DNA of 64,000 nucleotides from Pseudopithomyces maydicus. Lineage: Eukaryota; Ascomycota; Dothideomycetes; Pleosporales; Didymosphaeriaceae. A program made the translations under genes and the position numbers. Under the pieces are notes generated by a model. That model had not been told where the DNA came from. It saw only the letters and a program-made list of their open reading frames with translations, and ran no database searches. Shown piece by piece: positions 34,701 through 45,088 of this stretch (within the stretch, counting starts at the first letter, position 1; each line of letters begins with the position of its first letter). The DNA is taken from NCBI GenBank assembly GCA_026873275.1, contig JANTUC010000002.1, positions 2,170,001-2,234,000 of the forward strand, given 5' to 3'.

Positions 34701-36314
34701 TAACCATATAATTTAAATCCACCCCTTCAACGTCCTCTAGGATAGAAATACTAGCATCACGGACTTTATCTTCGAGTGAACGAAACTCTTCACTCAGTTA
34801 CACAGGTTGCACGTATCTCCTGCTGTGTAGACTGTTCTTCTCATACTCAAAGAGCTTCGGAGGAAGCCAAAATCCTATGCATCGGGGTGAAGATCCAGAC
34901 ATGCTTATATCAATAAGAGATCCACCTGGAAATTGGTATTGGAAACATACTCTCACCAATTACATTCACCTCAACGCTTGGTGCATTATCCTAGTGCTTC
35001 TTGTTATTGGATTCATTGCGTCTGGTTTGCCTTTGGCTGGTGTCGGCCATGTCTTGTGCAGGCCCTTACGACGTTGATTGAAAAACTGAAAACTGAAAAC
35101 TCCCCGCATGTCTTCTCAAGCCAGGTGGCAACCCAACTATTCAGCAGCTATCGTAATAGACCCATCACAAATCTTCGCCTTTTTCATTTCGCAGTCGTTC
35201 ACATGCATGCATACCCTCGAGCACCACTCATTATATGTGAGGAAAGATCCACTAGACTGACACATACCAAATACACCGTCTTATTCACTCACAACCCCAC
35301 TAGCCTATCCTATCTACTTCCATCTCCTTCCATCGACTTCTTCCTCTCCATTTACGCTGTCGAAACCGCACAAAACAAACAATTCAAAGCAAAAGACCTC
35401 CCAATTTCCATCCATTTCATCCCGCCGACCCACCCAAAAGAACCTCATGAAATACAAACAGACACAGAAAACAAATAACATCCCAAAAAAAACGCAAGCA
35501 AGCAAATTCTGAAAGTCCAACAAAGATGAAAATCGGACGATTGACAAGGAAAATTTGGGAATCTCGAAGAGCACAAACAGCCACTTTGCCCCCGAGATAA
35601 ACACGGTAGTAGAAAAAAAAGAGAAAATGACACGCATATAATAGTAGAGAAGAGACTCGACTTGCGTGCATGCATGCTGCTGCTGGTCCAGAGAAAAAAA
35701 AATCCCGACCTCTACTCCCAGATCGACAATGCACACGCATAGACACGCAAAAGCACCAGCGAAGATGCAAGATAAAAATCCTCCTCCTTCCTTTCTAAAA
35801 CAGCAATTCGATCGGAAGTTTTGGTCGCAGGAACAGGAAAGGAATCGAACAAGGAGGACAGCGCTGAGTAACCATTGCAAGACAATATCCTCCCAAATTT
35901 GTAGATTGCGGACAGGCTAGACCCGGCTCCACTTTGCCTGATTGTGGTCCACTCGTAAAGTCTAATCATTGGCCAAGCAAAGCAATTCTCGTTGACCGGC
36001 GGGAAATTGCCTGCGACACAGCTAAAATGCAGAGCTGGTGAGGTGCATGAGACTTTGAGAGGATGAAGATTATTCCGAAATGTAAAGAGGTCGAAATGCG
36101 ACCTGGAAAGCAGAAAGCCGCCCGAATGCGCCTATCCAATGCATATCGTTCCCGAAAACGACCATGGACAGAGAGCCTTGACATTATACACAGAAGAAAG
36201 ACAGTAGCACCGGATTTTCGGGTTCGAGGTGAATATCATTGGTGCAGGGATTGGCTCCTGCAGAGGGCCAGCCCCAGAGCCAATTTCGAAGGAATTCGCT
36301 TCGCTTCGGTTGCG
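31714..36314. other. AT-rich accessory stretch, no supported gene
   Basis: Most of this 4.6 kb is AT-rich (strongest at about 32690-32960 and 34300-34700), with open frames under 200 codons and no domain. A 181-codon plus frame at 34933-35478 and a 188-codon minus frame at 35314-35880 overlap each other and are not protein-like. The stretch is probably decayed repetitive DNA, but no element could be named. The 3' end of the Zn2Cys6 gene lies at the right border. Confidence 0.5.
31834..31841 (-). promoter_or_regulatory. TATA-like box
   Basis: TATAAATA on the reverse strand lies about 121 bases before the ATG of the small secreted protein gene, a plausible distance for a fungal core promoter. 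No other promoter element was recognised. Confidence 0.4.
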
Positions 36315-37701
36315 CTACACATGGCGGCGATTAAGCATATTGAGCATGTTTGCGTCGGTCGAGCTACGTCCGTTACCGTTATCGCTCACGAGATCGTTGA
36401 TACGCATCCCAGGCCTGCCCGAAGGTTGCGAGGCCGGTGGTGGCGTTGTGCCGTCGTTCCGCGGAGGAAGCGGTTGCAAGGTGCCGTTAGCCTGGGGAGG
36501 CGGATAATAAGCAGTGCCACCTGGGGTGGTGGGAGGTTGGGTGTTTGGCGAAGAAGAGGCACGTCCACTTTCGTAAGGATATGCGCTGGGCGGAGATGTG
36601 CGGCGCGGCGGATGGGGAGAATAGTAAGGTTGCTGGTTGTGCTGTGGTGGCGGAGCGCTCGAGTAGGATGCAGAAGAGACCGCTGGAGACACAGCGTTAG
36701 GTGGTTCAGTCAATGAATGATCTGGCCCGGCGCTGCGATGAGCGAGCTGTGATGCTGCTGATCCTGGCCTTGGTGGAGGCAAGATAGGCGTGTGAGGCTC
36801 TGGATGGGGCCTCTTCTTGCCATTCAGCGGATCACGACTCGCATCATCGTAGAGTGCAGCAGAGGGACCATGAGCAGAATGAGCTTGGTACGGACCTGGA
36901 GGGCCGCCTGTGGGACTAGGCAGGTAATTAGATGGTGGCGGCTGTGGCGGCTGCTGCTGTTGTTGCTGTTGCTGCTGCTGCTGCTGCGGCTGCTGGCGTG
37001 GTGGTTGACCGTAGGCTTCGGGGTGCTGCGAAGCTGGCAGAGGCTGGCCGTAGGCACCATACATGGGCGGGGGCTGACCGACGCCACGCCAGACTGTGTG
37101 GGCAGGCACAAAAGCTTGCGTCTGGGCGGAAACGGGAGTGAAGATGCAGTCTTGGTTGAAGCGCATGCAATTGGAGCACCGGCCGTCGTCGGTGGCCTCA
37201 AATCCCGAGCATCGAATCTGGGAAAAGGTGAGTGGTTGACGGAGCAGTTGGCGACCAGGAGAGAATTACCTTGCGTCTCCTGCAGTAACGACAGGCAATG
37301 GCGGTTCGCTGGCGTGGTGCGGGCGGCTGGTGATGTTGGTTCATGTAGGCGGGAGGTGGTGGCTGGCCGCGGTACGGATCTGGGGGCGGGGGCGCTTGAT
37401 TCCATTCGTGAGGGCCTGGCAGACGGTGGAGCGGCTGGGGCGGGTGGTGGTGGTGTTGAGCCATGTCGGGGCGAGGGTCCCGTGGTGGTTGTCCAGGAGG
37501 AGGGAGAGATGTGGCAAGCTGGGGGTGGGGGGTCTCGGGTCAGTATGTATAAGAGGCAGGCTTGGGTAGATCAGGCAATCAGGCTGAGGGTGTGGGACTT
37601 ACATGAGGAGGCGGAGGGTAGGAGCCGTGTGCAGGCTGTTGCGAGGTAGGCGGCTGCCAGTGGGTGGGGAGCTGACCTGGGCCGCCTTGGTGAGGGAACA
37701 T
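36315..37701 (-). CDS. Zn2Cys6 transcription factor with poly-Q tract
   Basis: Three reverse-strand exons (37701-37603, 37518-37270, 37217-36315) with introns of 84 and 52 bp give 416 aa, all in phase. Exon 1 starts MFPHQGGPGQLPTHWQPP. The zinc cluster spans intron 2: ACRYCRRRK then IRCSGF, with ligands C109, C112, C119, C130, C133 and C140 (spacing 2-6-10-2-6). DCIFTPVSAQTQAFVPAH follows, which I know only as a conserved flank in this group. A tract of 12 Gln, one Pro-Gln-Gln-Pro-rich region and a long Pro/Ser stretch form a probable activation domain. The end, MRINDLVSD and NMLNMLNRR, looks conserved. No fungal-specific middle homology domain is visible. It should be a nuclear DNA-binding regulator; its targets are unknown. 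Confidence 0.86.
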
Positions 37702-38407
37702 GACGATGACGGGTTCAACGGGCGGAGGGATAGTTTTAAGGGTCGGGTTTGGGGTAATGCGGGACGTTGAGCGTCACGCCGACCATGAACCAGGGCAGGC
37801 GAGTGGTGTCGAGGCACGGGTGTGTGGGAGGGTGCGGTAGGGTGTAGTGTGGGTGTGTGGGTTGCACAGAGGACAGCGGCCCGCAACGACGGCTGCAGGT
37901 CAGAGAGGAAGGCAGTGCAAATGCAATGCAGCAGGGTGGATGGCCAAGGCGGGCGGGCTCAACAGGCGTTGCGGCGCGCGTGGGCGGGTGATGTTGCTTC
38001 TCGAAGACGCGTGGAGAAGAGGCGCGGATGGAGGACACCGAGGAAGTGGTAACGAAAGGGAGGAGAGTTGCGGCGGGAGGGCGATTACTTTACTATTCCG
38101 CGCCCGAACTCCCAAACAGGTGCACGGACTGGGATTCGTGCCTGCTCTGGCGCAGGCGCTGGTGCTGGGGCCTGTGTGGGCGAGCTGGGGCGACGCTGGG
38201 CAGGTGGGCAGGCCGCAGCACCAGCCGTGCCCGCAGTGACTTGGCTGCTGGGTGCTGGCGTAGCGTAGCGCAGCGCAGCGCAGCCGGGTGCAGCGTGCAG
38301 AGGTGGCAGAGCGACGACGACGCGTGCGGAGCGAGGGAGCGAGGGAGCGGCCGGTCGGCCAGGTACGCAGGTGGGTAGGGGCCTGCCGCCTGGTAGCAGC
38401 AGTACCT

Positions 38408-38440
38408 AGCAGCAGCAGCAGCAGCAGCACCTGGGCAGGA

Positions 38441-38471
<31 letters not shown>
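38408..38471. repeat. (AGC)n followed by (GGC)n
   Basis: Seven AGC units (38408-38429) are followed after 11 bases by about ten GGC units (38441-38471). They lie in non-coding DNA about 700 bases upstream of the Zn2Cys6 gene start. Confidence 0.85.
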
Positions 38472-38473
<2 letters not shown>

Positions 38474-38531
38474 GGAGCCCAGCCATCAGCCAGCAGCCAG
38501 CAGCTAGCAGCCAACAGCACCAGCGGCCAGT

Positions 38532-38640
38532 ACCAGCAACCAGCAACCAGCAACCAGCAACCAGCAACCGGCAACCACAACCAGCACCAGCACCAGCACC
38601 AGCGCCAGCACCAGCACCAGCACCAGCACCAGCACCAGCA
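38532..38640. repeat. CCAGCAA and CAGCAC minisatellites
   Basis: About six units of CCAGCAA (38532-38578) run into roughly ten CAGCAC units (to 38640). Variant GAGCAAGCAGCC units continue to about 38680. All are on one side of the Zn2Cys6 promoter. Confidence 0.85.
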
Positions 38641-38840
38641 GCCAGAGCGAGCAGCCAGAGCAAGCAGCCAGAGCAAGCAGCCACTGGCAGCCCGCGCCAC
38701 TAGCACCATGACCACGACCACCGCCGATATCATCATAACCACGACCACGACCACCACGACCACCACAAGTCAAGCCACGGGGCGTCGAGTCTTTGTGCAC
38801 CGTCGTCGCGCCGTGCCGCCATCCTCTCCCCTTCTCCTTC

Positions 38841-38890
38841 CCCTGCCCTGCCCTACCCTACCCTGCCCTGCCCTGCCCTGCCCTGCCCTG
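38841..38890. repeat. (CCCTG)n repeat
   Basis: About ten CCCTG or CCCTA units form a 50-base pyrimidine-rich run. It is the complement type of the GGCAG run at 13217-13272. Confidence 0.85.
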
Positions 38891-40819
38891 CGGCTGCAGC
38901 GCGCACTGGCTCGGGCGCTGCTGCGCGCGAGCATGACCGCGCCCGCCAGGCCAGCCCGGCCCAGGGTCGTCATGGGTGTGGGTGCGATGGCGTTTGGTCT
39001 GCGGGCCGAGAGGGCCAAGAGCTGTCCGCAAAGAGCGGAAGCAGCCGCTCTTCCAACAACCCTGGCCCAGGACAGGCCTCTCGCGTGCTTGATCTGCCTA
39101 GCCATGCTTGAACATGCAGCCCACCGCCGTCCTGCTTCTGCATCTGCACCTGCACCCCGTCCATCCCGTGCAACCAAGGACGTGAATTGTTCACCAAACC
39201 CACCTCCACCTGCCATCCGTCCTCCTCCCACATGTCCTACCTACTTACTCCTCACCAGCCCTTGCCCTTCTCTTTTCTCCCCGCCGCATCCTGTACACGA
39301 CCCCACCCTTCCTCCCCCCACCGTCCTCATCCTCCTCTCTGCCGCATGTCCGCTGCCTGCCCCCTCCCCCTGGCCGGCCTATCCTGGCGTCGCGGGCACC
39401 AGAGATGAAGATGGGCGCTCCGGGCCCAACCAGCTGCGTCCCGCGCCCTGGGCGGCGGGTACCAAGGGCCGCATCCAAGATAGGGCTGCAAGCTCGTGCG
39501 CCGTCGTGGCTGCACAGACGGTCATTTCATGCTGCCTCGGCGCCGTGTGTTGGTCCCAAGCCTGTGCGTGCGGTGACGTGAGCGCCCGACCAGTCGACCA
39601 GACACAACCTCCGGTGCGTGACTCGCGGCCATGCATCAGCCCTTTCTTCCTTTCGTCAGCCAGCGGGGCTCAGGCCGTGAAAAGCAACACCGCTGCCAGC
39701 TAATGCCCCGGGGGTGTCTAGGCCTGCCCTGCCTGCCTTCCCATGCCTCCGTCCTGGCATCCTGGCCTCCTAGCCAGCCGCGTGTGTTTTGCAAAACCTG
39801 CCGCGCCGTCGCCCGCTCTGCTGCCCACGAACCACCCAATCTGACAAGACCCTCCATCCCGACCCTTGTGCCGGCGCCGGCTCGAGGCACTGGCTTTCCA
39901 TGGTAAGCCTGCTTCGAATGCCCCTTATTCGCCCCGCTGCCTCCGTGCCAACGCAGAGATGAAATTAGAACCGCCCTAGGCCATATGGTTTGCAGCGCGG
40001 AGGCGTGCGGATACCCACCACCCACCACGCCTTGCCGACGACGGCGGCGACACAAGGACCTCGCCTCGCCGTTGACGGTTTGATCTAGCCTCCAAATCCC
40101 AGCACAAGGTTCACCTAGCGGGGATCGGCGGAGACGCAAGCACGAGTGATGAAACCCCAACCGTTGACCTCGACGCACCCAGACCGACGAACCGCTCCCT
40201 TGTCGTCGTCATGCCACAAGGGCGCTAGGGCACCCATAGGTACATGTCCTGCTGCGGCAAATGCACGCTGACGGCCCGCTGATTCAACAGGCGCGCACCC
40301 GGTGACAGACGGGCCACCAAAACCGGCCAATCGCACCCCAAGCGCGCCGTCCAGATTCCACCCATCCGCGGGTTTCCTGCCAATTTGCGCTGCAGAGTCG
40401 GTGTGTGGGGTGTTCCTTGCATGGCGAGCCGTGCTGGAGAGACGGGTAAATCCTCACCCATGTACGGGTTTGACCAGAGCAAAAGCCTGCTGGTCAGGAG
40501 GTCACAAGACGTGCCCACCGGTCAGGAGTCGTTCCTGCCGCGACCACTCTCCTCCGTAATCCACCACTCGCGACCAATTGTCGTAGCGAGGCTGAGGGCG
40601 CGTTATTGACTGCCACACCGCAGCGTGCCCGTCACGAGGCTGCCGGCCGTTGTGCATCCATCTGCTGTGTGCATCTGCCCCGGAGACGAGCCCTAAAGCC
40701 CTGTGCTCTGGGCAAACAGACTTCCGGCCGTCACGTCCATAACGAGCACAGTTAGACACTTGTCAGCCGCCTCCCGCTAGCCCACAGTCCGCCCGGTACA
40801 TGTACCCATCAACTGATCA

Positions 40820-41290
40820 ATCCTTCGCCCGTCACCTCCAGCAGCGATAGAGATTGGAGCGGGTATCCGACGGTGCAGGAAGCGTTCCAGCGCGCCGTGT
40901 TAGACGCGGAAAGCGCCTTACCGTCCTCCTGGCTGCCCACTCAGCCGGACTCCATCGCCCTCACCCGAGGCGGGAGAGGCGGCACGGACGTTCCTCAATC
41001 TGCTGTTCCCTGAAGAAGCAGTCGCGTCCACGGTCCTTCGGGAGCCAGCAGATGAAACATTTTTGCTGTCTATATGGTTCCACGAGACGACGGGCCGGGA
41101 CGAGGGCCTGATGATGGGCGTGGATATGCAAGCATGCCATCCACCGCCTCCGCAGGAGCAGTCAGATTAACGACCTTTTGTGCGACGGCGGTGCAGGTCA
41201 TATCTGGGGTCTCTATGCATGGGGCCAGATTGGCATTGTCAACACCATCGGTATCCACCGCAATCCAAGGCTCAGGCCCAGCGCGACACG
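40820..41290 (+). pseudogene. Possible decayed or fragmented coding sequence
   Basis: Three pieces in successive frames look protein-like. One frame (about 40846-40935) gives DRDWSGYPTVQEAFQRAV. The next (about 40960-41168) gives ARTFLNLLFPEEAVA and FLLSIWFHETTGRDEG. The third (about 41163-41260) gives INDLLCDGGAGHIWG and GIVNTIGIHRNP. They could be exons of one gene with introns I could not place, a frameshifted pseudogene, or chance open frames in GC-balanced DNA. I recognise no family. Confidence 0.25.
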
Positions 41291-42942
41291 ACCATGCGCA
41301 TGCGTTTCAATATGCCCCCTCGATCAAGGTGATATGTCCTGTGCAGCACAGCAGAGCCGACACGAGAGATGGATATAGCAGAGACAGGACTGTGCCACCA
41401 CCAACATGCATAGCAAGACCTCGGAACGGTCGCGACATGATCGACCGTGGACAGCCGCGCTAAGTACGGACGTGTAACTGGCTGTCCAAGATCAAGTGAC
41501 CGATGCGTTGACAATCGCATATCCTGATGGACGTACGCCGCCGCAAGGCCGCAGCTTGGTTGTTGTGGCATGCAAGGCATTCTGTCCCCGCAGCCGCGCA
41601 CTTTATCTCGAGACATGAGGAGGAGAGCACAGCACAACCGCCGGACGAAAGGTGCTTACCGTCGTGACAGGATTCCCCGCGCCGTCAGCAAGGCAATATC
41701 TTCCCTGATCACGGCCCCCAGAACAGGTTGCACCACATCGTTTAAGCGTTAATCCGGCGGCGGGGTGAGCATGCAGGACGGGAGCCCAACGGGGGCCCAG
41801 TCGTCGAAATGCAGCGCTGCGCTTCCAGGATTGGCCGAGGCGAAACAATTCCAGATGCTGCCGCGATATCATTCGCTTCGCCATTATTAGTAGTAGTGGG
41901 CGATCGGTGACCAAAACGACGTATGTAAAAACGCGTCAGGCGCAGGATTGGGGCACACACACCGCCGTTCTAGAGATGGTAACAGCTGGATAGTACATAG
42001 CTCTGCCTGCTGATCTACTAGGTTTGTCTAAATAAGGCTGGTCCTGGAAGCCACAAGGCGGTTCCGCGCTTGTAGTCTGATGTTGGCTTTTTCGTGCCTG
42101 GCTGAGCGCTGACCGAAAAAAAAGGTTCCCGTCCGAATGCTACTTCTCGCTTCCCTGTACTGCAGGATGCCACTGGTATGCTAGGCAATCAACAGCGCAC
42201 GCGGCCAAGTAGCGCCATGTCTTGAGTTTGATCATAAGAATACCTCCCACGTCCATGTTGTGGAGGGTTTGGTGTGGGCCTCGTCCGATGAGAATGCACC
42301 CATGCCCGCCCCGGCCCGTCGCGGCCTTGCTTCTGTGACATACAGGACTAGGGGTTAGTGCAGAACATGCTCTCGCAGCTTCTCGGATACGTAGGCCGAC
42401 GAAAGCAACCGATCACAGATGACATGCGCGCTCCTGCACTGTCATCGCTCCAATATCCCTAGCCGACAGTAAGACACGAACCGCCTACACTGTAAGCAGC
42501 GAAGATAACCCCGTTCTCCGTATTTCATCGGACCATTCGTGAACCACCAGCTGGCAGACGGCGCTACGCTGCGGCTAACAGGACGCGGGCCGCATGTGTT
42601 GGACTGAGGGCCGGGGTTCGACGGTCATTGCACATCCCTGCTCCTGCTTCGTTAAGCGCCATCCTGTGATCCTTGGACTTCGTATTATCATGTCACATGA
42701 CCGTAGCTTCATGTGGCCCTAATGCACAACTTCGTTTGATTGCCTCGCTTCGTTGTCCTGTTTGCGCCACTGCCGATACACTAACCCTTGGCAAGACACG
42801 CCCATTGGCCCCTGTGCTGTGCCAGCAACTCCGTTCCACCAATCCCAAACCATTGTCACCATTCCTCGGTGAGAGCGAGTGAAACCTTCAGTCGTGTGTT
42901 GGGCACCATCTCAGCCACCATGCTGCACGCGGAAACCATTTC

Positions 42943-45049
42943 CTAAGCAGCACCTTCACCAGCATCCTCGCCACTGTTTCCTTCACCCTCCTGTTCACTC
43001 AAGTCCGACGACTCCTCATCTGGCATGACGACGCTGTTGAGGTATGTAATCTGCATCCACACGTTAGGTAGCGTTCGAGTCTGGTGTGCGGAACGGGCAG
43101 GAGCGCAGAGCTAGCGAGCCATCTCCACACTGGTGCACCTTCGATCGTGCCGGTGCAGCGACGGTTGATTTGGGCTGGCTGCAGCGCCAACACATCAAAA
43201 GAGCCGGCCTTTCTGCGACCATGATTAAGTTTGAGCGAGGGTATCCCTTGATCCAAACTGTTCGCACTTGACCGTTTTACGGACTCCCGTTCGATGCCAC
43301 TCGGAGATTGGATAGCAGCAGCTCTTCCCATCAAGACCGTATACCGTACCCGACCATTCCATCTATTGTCACACCAGGATCTTTAGCGAGGCAGCAGATT
43401 TACTATTGGAGAACCATGTCCTCCTATATAGTTGGCCTACGCTGGTCGACGCGGAGGAGATCTTGGAGCAACACAGGATAGGAAACAATGACGGGAATGC
43501 CGTTGCTGCACAACTGGCTGCTTACGGGGTAGTCATGCGAGCTCGGTGTCACTTACAAAGGGGACCATGCAACTAACAATCTCGGCGATTCGATCGAGAC
43601 CTTTCTTTCCGACCACTTCGTCATCAGAGAGCTTGGTGCCCAGTGTGAAGTTCCGCAGCCGAAGCAGTTCAATGTCCTTGTGATCTGCGTCGTATCCCTA
43701 GTGACGGAATCTCATCAGCATTCGACCTCGCATTAAGTTCATGTGATTAATCAATCCAGCGCGTTCAGTGGCAAGAAGTAAACCAGGTCCCAATAAAAGA
43801 GTACTTCGATCCAGCCCGCCCAACATCGCAATCGGACGATGTTGACATTCTGTCTGGTGCGAGCGACTGCCTAGGAGGACCGTCTTGACCCCTGGCGAAT
43901 ACCGTTTGCAATATGATGCTTGCTATCGGTGGGCTAGTGGCGAGAGCAAGGTTGACTTGATCTTTCACCGATCGAGCGGACGATCCTGCAATAGTTCCGA
44001 CACTTGGCGACTGCGACGCCTGAAGACTTAGAGCGCGCCACCTAGGCTAAAGCTGAGTATGAGTGGTCGATATGTAGGCGCCCTGTTCTCCGCTGATTAT
44101 CTACCACTATCAGTCTTGGGGAGATGAGGTAGCCTACGGATGCGGGGCGTTGTCTATTCGGTTGACTCTTCGTGCGTCCTTGATTGAGCTCACCAGGGTC
44201 TATCCGTGCTCAGCCTAAGTGACACTGGCGCAGGCGCAGTCTTTGGTAGCGAGCAACTAAGTACCACGTATCTCCATTCGTCTCTCTGAAACGGGATTCC
44301 ATCGAACTGTGTTGCTGAGCGGCACCTGGATATCGTAGACTCGTTTGCTCCGCACCATAGCCACAGAAAGTAGAGGATTCCAGAGATTGAATAGCATCCT
44401 TCCATCGCTGGGTGTGCCATGGCGCAGAAGATGACTCCATCAATTGCAACAAAGCTTAAATCACGCCACGCCAAAGAGTTGTCTCGCTCTTTCTGCTTGA
44501 AGAAATGAAGAGTACCTACCTTGGGATGTGTCTTGAGCGCATTTGAGCGATTGCTGGGCTGATCCGTGAATGCCTTGACAGCTTTGATTTCGTTCGAGAC
44601 TTCGCCAAAGAACGCCTTTCGAATGCTTGCGTCCATCAAGACACTTTTAATCTTGTGTGGCTTCCGATCGATATCTCGACGCAACGCTGCTAGAGCTGTA
44701 GCCTCTGGCATCCAAAGCCCCCCGCCTATAAATAATTAGCAAATCGCTGTACAAGCGACAGAGATGGTCTGCAATAAGCTCAGGGCAGTGTCGAAACAAT
44801 TGAAACGAAAATATCATGCAAGGTTTGTTCCGGACGAGGGGAACAAAGGGGTAACACGGCGGAGCGAGTGTGCCACAAACGCTCTTAGGGCTTGTCCATC
44901 ATGCTTCACTGTAACTCGAGCAGTACTATAAGCCTGCGCAACCTTAAGAAGATAAGAACAAACAACTCTTGTCATCTCCACGTAGTGCGGTGTGGCTGTT
45001 TGCTCGGTGATGCCTACTAGGAAGGACTGTTTGGTAGATACACTGGCGA

Positions 45050-45088
<39 letters not shown>

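Larger units (their letters stand above)
37702..42942. other. Five-kilobase gene-poor stretch with simple repeats
   Basis: The left part (38400-38900) is dominated by short tandem repeats upstream of the Zn2Cys6 gene. A 471-codon plus frame across them (38288-39703) is low-complexity and rejected. The segment 40820-41290 gives short protein-like pieces in three different frames (annotated separately). The rest shows nothing I can support. Confidence 0.45.

Noticed and set aside
35314..35880. 188-codon minus frame with hydrophobic stretches
   Set aside because: It is the complement of an AC-rich strand and gives Phe/Cys/Leu-rich low-complexity sequence. It overlaps an equally long plus frame.
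38288..39703. 471-codon plus-strand open frame
   Set aside because: It translates simple repeats (poly-Ala, poly-Gln/His, poly-Thr) with no domain. It is best explained as non-coding repeat DNA without stops.
45054..45086. Ser-Leu repeat protein from the GA/TC run
   Set aside because: The apparent repeat protein is only the translation of a dinucleotide microsatellite inside an intron.
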